45,882 nt of DNA from IMG/VR virus record IMGVR_UViG_3300033144_001577, positions 1 through 45,882 of that record, one strand, 5' to 3'. Of the stretch, positions 22,332 through 29,757 are shown one piece after another. The first letter of the stretch is position 1; every line of letters begins with the position of its first letter. The notes beneath the pieces were generated by a model that was given only the letters and a program-made list of their open reading frames with translations, was not told the origin of the DNA and ran no database searches. Both the position numbers and the translations under genes were made by a program. The stretch is from a virus.

Positions 22332-22532
22332 ATGAAACCTATTCCAAGAATGTCTGTTGACCTAATCGAACAAATAGCGAAAGACGAACCTGAACTTGAT
22401 ATTACACCTCAAGTTAACCTTGAAGTGATCATGTATAGATCAGGTAGAATATCTATGATTAAAGAGTTACTGTATCGACTTGAATATTTTGAGAAGAACG
22501 GTGATCCTGATAAGACGGAGATAAAAATATAA
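22332..22532 (+). CDS. Unknown small protein (66 aa)
   Basis: ATG 22332 follows AAGGAGTTAACTAT. It is acidic near the start (EQIAKDEPELDITPQVNLEV) and helical after. The stop overlaps the HNH start (TAATG), suggesting that it marked the insertion site of the nuclease. First gene behind the candidate promoter at 22277. Confidence 0.6.
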   Translation: MKPIPRMSVDLIEQIAKDEPELDITPQVNLEVIMYRSGRISMIKELLYRLEYFEKNGDPDKTEIKI

Positions 22533-22978
22533 TGAAAAGAGATATGGGTGGATTAACTACACATGAAGATTATGAAGTTTATAGAAATATGATTCGTAGA
22601 TGTTATGATCCCCTATCTGCTTCTTTTGAAGATTACGGTCTTAGAGGAATAAAAGTATGTTACAGATGGAAAGGTTTAAATGGATTAAAACATTTCCTTG
22701 AAGATATGGGAGATCGCCCTAATAAGAATTATCAACTTGATCGTAAAGATAATGATCAAGGATATTCACCTTGGAACTGTAGATGGTGTACTCGTAAAGA
22801 AAATAATTTAAATAGAAATAGTACACACTGGATAACTTTTCGAGGAAAAACATTATGTATGCAGGATTGGGCTAAAGTTTTAAACATTAATTATACAACC
22901 TTATCCAGAAGATTAAACCAATTAAATTGGTCGGTTGAAAAAGCTTTTACAACTGATCAACGGAAATATAAGAGGTGA
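22532..22978 (+). CDS. HNH-type homing endonuclease, copy 3 (148 aa)
   Basis: Intact paralogue: MIRRCYDPLSASFEDYGLRG, IKVCYRWKG, LDRKDNDQGYSP with W-N-C-R-W-C-T-R, then WITFRGKTLCMQDWAKVLNI and TLSRRLNQLNWSVEKAF. The intact PWNCRW motif shows what the TGA in copy 2 has destroyed. It is coupled to the gene before (TAATG) and its end carries the AGAGGTGAT site of the gene after it. A free-standing homing gene in an operon gap. Confidence 0.88.
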   Translation: MKRDMGGLTTHEDYEVYRNMIRRCYDPLSASFEDYGLRGIKVCYRWKGLNGLKHFLEDMGDRPNKNYQLDRKDNDQGYSPWNCRWCTRKENNLNRNSTHWITFRGKTLCMQDWAKVLNINYTTLSRRLNQLNWSVEKAFTTDQRKYKR

Positions 22979-22989
22979 TTATTATCTGC

Positions 22990-23181
22990 ATGAGCAAACC
23001 TAAAGTTCCAAAAGCTCCCGAACCAGTTGTTATTGAACCGGAGCAGGAAAAGAAACTGGAGTTAAACCTGGAAGCTAAACAATCTAAGAAGAAACGAGCA
23101 AAGAAGACAGGTACTCGTGGTCTTCAGATTCCCATGGGTGGAACTGGTAGTGGTAAATCTGGTCTTAACATACCGGTCTAA
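22990..23181 (+). CDS. Conserved small protein before the portal (63 aa)
   Basis: ATG 22990 (MSKPKVPKAPEPVVIEPEQE); a GTG start 15 bases upstream is possible because AGAGGTGAT is 13 bases away from the ATG. A basic linker (KQSKKKRAKKTGTRG) leads to a tail with LQIPMGG and GKSGLNIPV. Podophages often carry a short protein with this R-LQIP-G-S-L-IP tail next to the portal; its role (head or collar assembly) is unproven. Confidence 0.6.
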   Translation: MSKPKVPKAPEPVVIEPEQEKKLELNLEAKQSKKKRAKKTGTRGLQIPMGGTGSGKSGLNIPV

Positions 23182-23183
23182 TA

Positions 23184-24791
23184 ATGAAACAAGATAATAA
23201 AGGGGCTGGATATGTTGAGGGTCGATGGTCTGGATATGATTCAAAGCGTAAACCTCATCTTGAAAGATGTCGTGATTGTGCTGAATTAACTATCCCTAAT
23301 CTCCTACCGAGAGATGGAGTAACTGAGAATGATACACAACCTACACCCTATCAAGCGTTGGGTGCCAGGGCTGTAAATAACTTGTCAGCTAAACTTTTGC
23401 TGGCATTATTCCCACCTAATACATCATTCTTTAAACTTGATATTGATGAGATGACTGCTGATGAACTGAAAGAACAGATGGGTGATAAGCAGTTCAAAAC
23501 CAAGATCGAGAAGCAACTACGCAAATATGAGCGTATGGTTGTAAAAGACTTTGAAGCCTTAGCTCAACGAACCAAGATGTTTAAAACTATAAGGCTACTG
23601 GTTGTTACCGGTAATGTCTTGATTGAGCAACTCGACAACGGAAGATTGAAAGTATACAGATTAGACAAGTATGTTGTCAGGAGATCACCTGATGGTGAAC
23701 TAAAAGAAATTATTATCCGGGAATTAATATTACCAGATGATATACCGGGTTCTATCAAGAATAGTTCTGATGCTCAAACAATGAAACAGTCTGATGGTAA
23801 TGATCGTAATGATATCCCAATGTTCACCCATGTTATATGGAATGGTCGTGGCTTTGATGTCTATCAGGAAGTCTTAGGATTAAAAGTTCCAGACTCAATA
23901 GCATTTTATCCCAAAGATAAATTACCCTACCTACCATTAGGCTGGGCGTTGAACGATGGTGATAACTATGCTCGTGGCCATGTTGAGGAACATTTAGGTG
24001 ACTTCGTTTCTTATGATGGTCTATGCCAAGCATTGCTTGAAGGTGCTGCTGCTGCTGCTTTCCTTGTATTTCTGAAGAGACCAAATTCAACAACCAGTAT
24101 TCTTGATCTAAGGAAAGCTCGTAATGGTCAATTCATTGAAGGTAATGAGGATGACATAGGTACTCTAAAGGTTGAGAAGCATGCTGACTTTCAGTTTGCA
24201 TTTAATACCTCAAAGGAAATCGAAGGTCGGATTAGTCGCGCCTTTCTATTACAGGAAGCAATCCAAAGAGAAGCTGAACGTGTTACTGCCGAAGAGATTC
24301 GATACATGGCACAGCAATTGGAGGATACCTTGGGTGGAATTTATAGTGTACTTGGGGTTGACTTACAGATGCCTCTGGCAAAACTTCAAATGGCTAACAT
24401 GAGGAAACGTGGTAAGCTGCCTCAATTACCAAAAGAGGTTGATGTCACAATCACCACTGGCTTTGAAGCACTTGGTCGTGGTCATGATCTTCAGAAACTC
24501 CATGAGTTCAGAGACGAGGTTGTTGCTATGGGTACTGCTGCACAAACTCCTGGGATTATTGAAATGTACATTGGCATGAGTAATTATTTCATGAGAGTTG
24601 GTAATGCCCTTGGTCTTGATACTGATGGTCTTGTACCGACTGAAGATGAAATAAATCTGATTAAGAAACAGCAACAACAGATTCAACAGATGCAAGAAAT
24701 GCTGAAGACCGGTGCTGCTACTCAGGTAGCCAAAGGTGCTATGGAATCTGGTGCTGTTAAGGAAACGATGAGTGGAGAACAAGATGGCTAA
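23184..24791 (+). CDS. Portal / head-tail connector, T7 gp8-like (535 aa)
   Basis: Forms the dodecameric portal that admits DNA and connects head to tail. The sequence follows T7 gp8 throughout: the N-terminal LERCRDCAELTIPNLLP, ARAVNNLSAKLLLALFPPN, the RLLVVTGNVLIEQ helix, RVTAEEIRYMAQQLEDTLGG and a glutamine-rich C-terminal helix (IKKQQQQIQQMQEML). The length is the same (536). It starts two bases after the preceding stop with a weak ribosome site, so it is probably coupled. Its C-terminus overlaps the small basic gene at 24784. Confidence 0.95.
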   Translation: MKQDNKGAGYVEGRWSGYDSKRKPHLERCRDCAELTIPNLLPRDGVTENDTQPTPYQALGARAVNNLSAKLLLALFPPNTSFFKLDIDEMTADELKEQMGDKQFKTKIEKQLRKYERMVVKDFEALAQRTKMFKTIRLLVVTGNVLIEQLDNGRLKVYRLDKYVVRRSPDGELKEIIIRELILPDDIPGSIKNSSDAQTMKQSDGNDRNDIPMFTHVIWNGRGFDVYQEVLGLKVPDSIAFYPKDKLPYLPLGWALNDGDNYARGHVEEHLGDFVSYDGLCQALLEGAAAAAFLVFLKRPNSTTSILDLRKARNGQFIEGNEDDIGTLKVEKHADFQFAFNTSKEIEGRISRAFLLQEAIQREAERVTAEEIRYMAQQLEDTLGGIYSVLGVDLQMPLAKLQMANMRKRGKLPQLPKEVDVTITTGFEALGRGHDLQKLHEFRDEVVAMGTAAQTPGIIEMYIGMSNYFMRVGNALGLDTDGLVPTEDEINLIKKQQQQIQQMQEMLKTGAATQVAKGAMESGAVKETMSGEQDG

Positions 24792-24930
24792 AAAGAAACC
24801 TAAGAATATGGCAATAGAAAAGAAAAAAAAAACTATGAAAAAGGTTTTCAATGGTCAGGCCATGGTTAAAAGACTATTGATGAAAAATAAGAAAATGAAA
24901 ACCTTACTCGATGCATTGGGGGGAGATTAA
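24784..24930 (+). CDS. Small lysine-rich protein (48 aa)
   Basis: ATG 24784 overlaps the end of the portal gene by eight bases. Over a third of the residues are Lys or Arg (MAKKKPKNMAIEKKKKTMKK). It is sited between portal and scaffold, and so may bind DNA or capsid surface. The stop is followed four bases later by the scaffold start. Unknown family. Confidence 0.55.
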   Translation: MAKKKPKNMAIEKKKKTMKKVFNGQAMVKRLLMKNKKMKTLLDALGGD

Positions 24931-24933
24931 TAA

Positions 24934-25860
24934 ATGTCAGGAACAGATGTAGGTGGAGTTCAAAAGATATCTGAAGAAGATCTCAAGGCTTTGGGAGGAG
25001 ATCCTACAAACGTAAGTGACGAACAGCTGGAAGCAATGGCTGCCAAATCTGGTGATACCGTTGAGCATATGAGAGAGATACTTGGTCTTTATAAGAAAGA
25101 TGAAGGTCAAGGTGATGCTAATGCCGGTGGTGACGCTGGAGATAAACTTCTTGCCGGGAAGTATAAGAACGAGGAAGATTTGGATAAAGGTTTCCAATCT
25201 CTCGTTGAGAAATACGGTAAAGAGAAAGCATACAAAATGCTTGAAGGTAATTTGGGTAAACAAGGTGCCGATGATAACACAGACACAGGTGACAACACGG
25301 GCACTAAGGATGCCCTATCAACTGATGATGATGCCGGTAATGAAGGTGATGCCGGGGATCAGAAGACTGATATGCAAAAGTTCTATGATGAATTCGCAGA
25401 CTCAGGTGAATTATCCATAGACAGTTATAAAGAGTTAGCCGATCTTGGGTTTGATAAAGATCTGGTTGATGGATATATCGAAGGTCAAGCTGCACGAGTA
25501 ACCATGTTCACTAATTCGGTACATGAAGTTGCCGGTGGTGAAGAGCAATTTGATAATATGGTCGAGTGGGGTTCACAGAATCTCAGCAAAGATCAGAAAG
25601 TAAAGTTCAATGATGCTGTCAATTCCGGTAACTTGGAGTTGGCTAAGGATGTTATCAATGCTCTCAAATATCGATATTTGAGGGCTGAAGGAACATTTAA
25701 GCGTGGAGGCATTGAATCGTCAGGAAATGCTGATGGTTCCACAAACCAAGGGTACGCTTCGGTTAGCGAATGGCAAGCCGCTATGCGTGATCCCCGTTAT
25801 AAGACTGACCCGGCTTATGTAGCTGACGTTGGTCGTAAACTGAAGTTGTCAAAGATTTAA
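24934..25860 (+). CDS. Capsid scaffolding protein, T7 gp9-like (308 aa)
   Basis: Directs procapsid assembly, then leaves. It is very acidic and glycine-rich in its first half (GDANAGGDAGDK, DNTDTGDNTG), with a C-terminal helix region and a tail (SEWQAAMRDPRYKTDPAYVA, then VGRKLKLSKI) typical of T7-like scaffolds, whose basic tail contacts the capsid protein. Position between portal and capsid confirms it. ATG 24934 follows GGGGGGAGATTAATAA. Confidence 0.9.
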   Translation: MSGTDVGGVQKISEEDLKALGGDPTNVSDEQLEAMAAKSGDTVEHMREILGLYKKDEGQGDANAGGDAGDKLLAGKYKNEEDLDKGFQSLVEKYGKEKAYKMLEGNLGKQGADDNTDTGDNTGTKDALSTDDDAGNEGDAGDQKTDMQKFYDEFADSGELSIDSYKELADLGFDKDLVDGYIEGQAARVTMFTNSVHEVAGGEEQFDNMVEWGSQNLSKDQKVKFNDAVNSGNLELAKDVINALKYRYLRAEGTFKRGGIESSGNADGSTNQGYASVSEWQAAMRDPRYKTDPAYVADVGRKLKLSKI

Positions 25861-26289
25861 CCTATCCTCCCGTATCAATCTAATGGTACGGTTCTCAAGA
25901 TTAACACGAGAACAAAAAAAAACAGAATGGTTAACTCCATAAGAAGGTCGTGAAACCCTGTTCTTAAAATTGATCTTGACGATTAACAAATACCGCTTTA
26001 CCTTGTGGGCTCGGAATTCCTACTGATCATAGGTGCGAAACCACATCCCTCCTCTCAAATCGGTAGGGAGAGTGAGTAAGTATCCGTCAATACGTTTACA
26101 AAAGACTGATTGATCATGATAATTATGCAGCTTTCCCTACCATCCCTCCTCATAATCTACGAAGTAAACATAAAGCCCACTGAAGCTAACTGAGGTTAGC
26201 ATTCAAGCGGATACCTTTGAGTTGAAAGTTTGATTATGGTGAAACGAGAGTAACATGTTTTACTATAAATTCAAAGGAGAACTATAATA
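25861..26289 (+). other. 429-bp non-coding leader before the capsid gene
   Basis: No convincing open frame. Features: CCGTA/TACGG and GTTCTC/GAGAAC hairpins in 25870-25915; an A-run after; the pair CATCCCTCCTC at 26044 and 26141; GGTAGGG complementary to CCCTACC about 75 bases on. Such a long structured leader suggests control of capsid expression. No exact copy of the ACACCTCTCTTAAGAG element occurs here. Confidence 0.55.
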
Positions 26290-27264
26290 ATGGCTTCAAG
26301 TACAGTAACTTTTATTGGTGCGCAAGATGTTGTAACCACTGATATGGCCGCAGAACGCGCGTTGTATCTCAAGATGTTTGCTGGGGAAGTGTTAACTGCA
26401 TTCCCTGAGTATACAATCTTCATCGATAAACACAAAGTAAAGCAGTCCATGAACGGTAAGACTGCTCAGTTTCCCCTGATCGGCAGAATGCCAGCTGCGG
26501 AGTACCATACTCCTGGCGCGGAAATTCTTGGTCAGGAAGCTCCCCTGTCAGAGCGAACCATCTCCATTGACAGACTCCTGATCTCCCATTTGTTCGTGGA
26601 TAATCTGGATGAGAAGCTGGCTCATTTTGAAGCACGAGGTGAGCTTTCTCGTAACATGAGCGTTCGACTGGCTCAGACTTATGACAACCATGTTGCCCGT
26701 AATCTGATCGATGCTTCTAATACCGCTACCGCTATTACGGGGGATTCTACTCTTGCTGGTAGCAAAATCACTGATGCAGAATTTGGTGATGCCACTGCTG
26801 CTATTAAGATGGCGGCATGGATGGATGGACTATTCTATTGCCGTGAATTGTTTGATAGTAAATGGGTAAATGATGGACAAATTTGGGCAGCTATGCTTCC
26901 TACTGTATATTACTTTCTGGTTCAGCAAGCAATGGCTTCCGGCTATTCCATCATGGATACACGAATCGGTGGTGTTGGTTCTATCTCTCAAGGCAAGATC
27001 ACTGATCTTGCTGGTGTTAACCTGATTTCTTTTCCTGGTCTTCCTACTTCGGATTACACTGGAGAAGACTTTCATGCTATCAACTGTGAAAATACTGTCG
27101 GCATCGTCTGGACTCAGAGTGCCGTAGGCACGGTTAAGGCTTTTGATATTGGTGTCGAAACAGAGTATCAGGTATCTCGTCAGGGTACTCTCGTTGTGGC
27201 TAAGTACGCCATGGGCCATGGTGTCCTTCAGCCTGAGTGCGCAATTCAATTAGAAACTGCTTAA
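26290..27264 (+). CDS. Major capsid protein, T7 gp10A-like (324 aa)
   Basis: HK97-fold coat protein of the icosahedral head. The N-terminal part (LKMFAGEVLTAFPEYTIF, KVKQSMNGKTAQFPLIGRM, GQEAPLSERTISID) and the C-terminal region (WTQSAVGTVKAFDIGVETEY) follow T7 gp10. At 324 aa it matches gp10A (345); I see no slippery site giving a gp10B-like extension. ATG 26290 follows AAAGGAGAACTATAATA. An intrinsic terminator lies nine bases downstream. Confidence 0.95.
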   Translation: MASSTVTFIGAQDVVTTDMAAERALYLKMFAGEVLTAFPEYTIFIDKHKVKQSMNGKTAQFPLIGRMPAAEYHTPGAEILGQEAPLSERTISIDRLLISHLFVDNLDEKLAHFEARGELSRNMSVRLAQTYDNHVARNLIDASNTATAITGDSTLAGSKITDAEFGDATAAIKMAAWMDGLFYCRELFDSKWVNDGQIWAAMLPTVYYFLVQQAMASGYSIMDTRIGGVGSISQGKITDLAGVNLISFPGLPTSDYTGEDFHAINCENTVGIVWTQSAVGTVKAFDIGVETEYQVSRQGTLVVAKYAMGHGVLQPECAIQLETA

Positions 27265-27272
27265 ATTAAATT

Positions 27273-27329
27273 AGGAGCATAGTGTGAACATCCTGTTAGC
27301 CAGGACAAGTTCCTATGCTCCTTTTTTTT
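27273..27329 (+). terminator. Intrinsic terminator after the capsid gene
   Basis: AGGAGCATAG (27273-27282) pairs with CTATGCTCCT (27313-27322); a smaller TCCTG/CAGGA hairpin sits in the loop. Eight Ts follow (27322-27329). It limits read-through from capsid into downstream genes, as T-phi does in T7. Confidence 0.95.
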
Positions 27330-27381
27330 AACAATCCAACAAATGTCTAAACACATTAGACACTAAGGAGAAATAAACTTA

Positions 27382-29094
27382 ATGATTAAAAATGATGTAA
27401 TAAATTTCGACAAAGGTCTTGTCTCTTCAGGTTTCGATAAGGAACAGGTATGGAGAGGTGAGGTTGGTCGTGTTCTTTTAGGTGAAGCTGTCAATGCAAA
27501 TGATTTGCTTTACCCGGTTTTGACTTCCTTGGGTACTGTCAAAGAGTGGAAGCAAGCGAATGCTAACTCTGCCGCTACCATGCCAGCACGTGCTATGGCT
27601 TTGGGAGATGGATCTGACAAACAACGTATCCATGTTTTGTTTCGTGGTTATCGTAAAGATGTGGATTTCAATTATGGTACCTTAGCAACTGGCACTATCG
27701 CTCTATCCGGTACGGTTGTTGAAGGTGATAAGATTATACTTGGTGACAAGCTCAAACCTTATTGCTTGATGTTTACCGCTGCTGTCGGAACTTCTGCTAA
27801 GACCAAGATAGCCGCTACCACTACGCTTTCTACTACTGGCATTGGTGTAGATGGAGAGATCTTCACTATTGATGATGTTGTCTTTGAGTGCTCCACTGAT
27901 GGTACCATAGAGACCACTTCAGATTACATGATTGATCTCCAGACAAGTACTGCTCAGGGTACCTTTGAAACTGCTATAGAGGATGCTCTGGATTCAGCTA
28001 TTGCTGATGGTAGACTTGATATCTCTTATGTTGCCTTCACTGGTAATGATTGTGTGATCACCCTTGGTGGTTACAAAGATTCCTATGTGGGTCTGGAACA
28101 GAACGATGTTGTTACGACTGAAGATGCCACAAATGCCGCCTTCACGTCTACTACCTTTCTCGGTGGTGTTCCTGCTGTTGACTTTGAAATGGCTGGCACG
28201 TTGACAATTGCTGCCGCCAAAATCCTGTTGACTGCTGGTATCGTTTCCGCTATCGCTGCTGGTCTTGATATTACTCAAGCTGCTTGGGCAACCGATGATC
28301 TGGTATTGACTGCCGGTACTACATTCCACAAAGGCTATGCTGGTAACAACCTTCAAATGGCTGAAGTGGATCTTGCTGGTACACTTGATGCTGGCTCTAA
28401 TCTTGCTGTGGGTGCGACTGCATTCGCAGGTGGTGTCGAAGGTGGGGATCTTTATAAGACCGCATCTAAGGGCCTCATGAGTCTTGTTAGACCGGATGCC
28501 GGTGGTGTGATCCAGAAGGTTGGATATGCTATTGAATCTGACAAGTTCTTCTTTGATCCGCAACCTGTTGAGAATGTATATTTAGGGAGTGCCTTTGATT
28601 CCCCTGCTGCTGCCGGAATTACGAATACCGGTACTACGAATCAGTTCTATCAATGGATTAATGCACAAGGACAGATTATCACTGATTTATTCATTGATCT
28701 TACATCCTTGATCGCTTCGGGAAATACTGCTCGTGATGTGGTGGGTACTGCTGCGGCTTCGTATTTGTTTCAATATAAAGCTGCTAACTATGGTCATGTG
28801 GTCCGGATTGAGATGACTTGTATTGAGAAACCTGATGGTGGTGGTACTTGTTATGACCTCGATCTCGAAGAGGAAGTATCTGGAACACTTCAGACAGATG
28901 GTGCTTGTTCTGATACGGTTCTTATCGCTTCTGGTGGATGGGCTGTTGGTAAACAAGTTGCTGCCGAAGTAACTCCTACTGCCGATTACTACATGTATCT
29001 TACCGAAGGTGATACTAACGGTGATGGTTCTGCCTTTACTGCTGGTCAGTTTCATATTCGATTGATTGCTGAACCTACTGCGTTCGGTAGATAG
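27382..29094 (+). CDS. Virion surface / head decoration protein candidate (570 aa)
   Basis: Follows the capsid gene as its own unit, between two terminators. The N-terminal part (residues about 1-110) contains AATMPARAMALGDG and RIHVLFRGYRKDV, as in head-associated proteins of marine podophages. The middle has Thr/Ala-rich beta repeats (TIALSGTVVEGDKI, ATTTLSTTGIGVDG). The C-terminal part (LFIDLTSLIASGNTARDVVG to the end) is a jelly-roll-like domain. The size and position suggest a decoration or head-fibre protein; receptor or sugar binding is possible. A glycine-poor signal-less start argues against secretion. ATG 27382 follows AAGGAGAAATAAACTTA. Confidence 0.6.
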   Translation: MIKNDVINFDKGLVSSGFDKEQVWRGEVGRVLLGEAVNANDLLYPVLTSLGTVKEWKQANANSAATMPARAMALGDGSDKQRIHVLFRGYRKDVDFNYGTLATGTIALSGTVVEGDKIILGDKLKPYCLMFTAAVGTSAKTKIAATTTLSTTGIGVDGEIFTIDDVVFECSTDGTIETTSDYMIDLQTSTAQGTFETAIEDALDSAIADGRLDISYVAFTGNDCVITLGGYKDSYVGLEQNDVVTTEDATNAAFTSTTFLGGVPAVDFEMAGTLTIAAAKILLTAGIVSAIAAGLDITQAAWATDDLVLTAGTTFHKGYAGNNLQMAEVDLAGTLDAGSNLAVGATAFAGGVEGGDLYKTASKGLMSLVRPDAGGVIQKVGYAIESDKFFFDPQPVENVYLGSAFDSPAAAGITNTGTTNQFYQWINAQGQIITDLFIDLTSLIASGNTARDVVGTAAASYLFQYKAANYGHVVRIEMTCIEKPDGGGTCYDLDLEEEVSGTLQTDGACSDTVLIASGGWAVGKQVAAEVTPTADYYMYLTEGDTNGDGSAFTAGQFHIRLIAEPTAFGR

Positions 29095-29112
29095 TACTTA
29101 CTTAATTAACTC

Positions 29113-29147
29113 AGGGGGATGGCTTAACAGCTGTTCCCCTTTTTTTA
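29113..29147 (+). terminator. Intrinsic terminator
   Basis: GGGGGATGGCT (29114-29124) pairs along its whole length with AGCTGTTCCCC (29129-29139), allowing G-U pairs, around a TAAC loop, followed by about seven Ts. It separates the capsid-decoration unit from the tail genes. Confidence 0.92.
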
Positions 29148-29167
29148 TTTTTTATGGAGGATTATCA

Positions 29168-29755
29168 ATGGCTTATGGTGCCTATGGAAAAACCACAGAA
29201 CTTGAAGCAGTAAATATTTGCCTTGGTGTGATAGGTGAGCAGAGGGTATCTGCAATACCGGAGGATGGTATTTCCAAAGCTATCATAGCAAGAGATCTTA
29301 TTTATGAAATAAGTAGACAAGAACAATCTAAAGGGTTGGAGTGTAATAAAGATGTCAATTGGGAACTGGCAGTAGCAGATGATGAGATAGCAGTACCGGC
29401 TACTGCGATTAGTGTTGATCCTCATTACCTTTGTGATAACAAATATGTTGAACGTAATAGTAAACTCTATGACCGAGTTGATCAAACCTTTACGATAACT
29501 TCCAGTGTCTACGTTGATATTATCTGGTTCTTAGCTTGGACTGTACTCCCGGAACATGTACGAAGATATATCACAATCAAAGCCGCACGAGTGTTCCAAA
29601 AGAGATATCTCTCTGATGATAGTAGTCACAAGTTCTCTGAACAAGATGAGCTTGAAGCAAAGAATGAGTTTGAACGGAAAGAATTAAATATTGCTGACTT
29701 CTCTATCTTAGATAATTCTTGTGTCAATCCACTGTTTTATAACAGGAGAAGATAA
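29168..29755 (+). CDS. Tail tubular protein A, T7 gp11-like (195 aa)
   Basis: Joins the portal to the tail. Matches T7 gp11 in length (196) and pattern: TELEAVNICLGVIGEQRV, a central segment (EIAVPATAISVDPHYLCDN) and PEHVRRYITIKAARVFQKRYL. ATG 29168 follows TATGGAGGATTATCA; the longer open frame from 29066 crosses the terminator and is rejected. Ends two bases before the next gene. Confidence 0.93.
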   Translation: MAYGAYGKTTELEAVNICLGVIGEQRVSAIPEDGISKAIIARDLIYEISRQEQSKGLECNKDVNWELAVADDEIAVPATAISVDPHYLCDNKYVERNSKLYDRVDQTFTITSSVYVDIIWFLAWTVLPEHVRRYITIKAARVFQKRYLSDDSSHKFSEQDELEAKNEFERKELNIADFSILDNSCVNPLFYNRRR

Positions 29756-29757
29756 CA

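Noticed and set aside
26255-26287. A 10-codon frame (MFYYKFKGEL) just before the capsid gene.
   Set aside because: It overlaps the capsid ribosome site and has none of its own.
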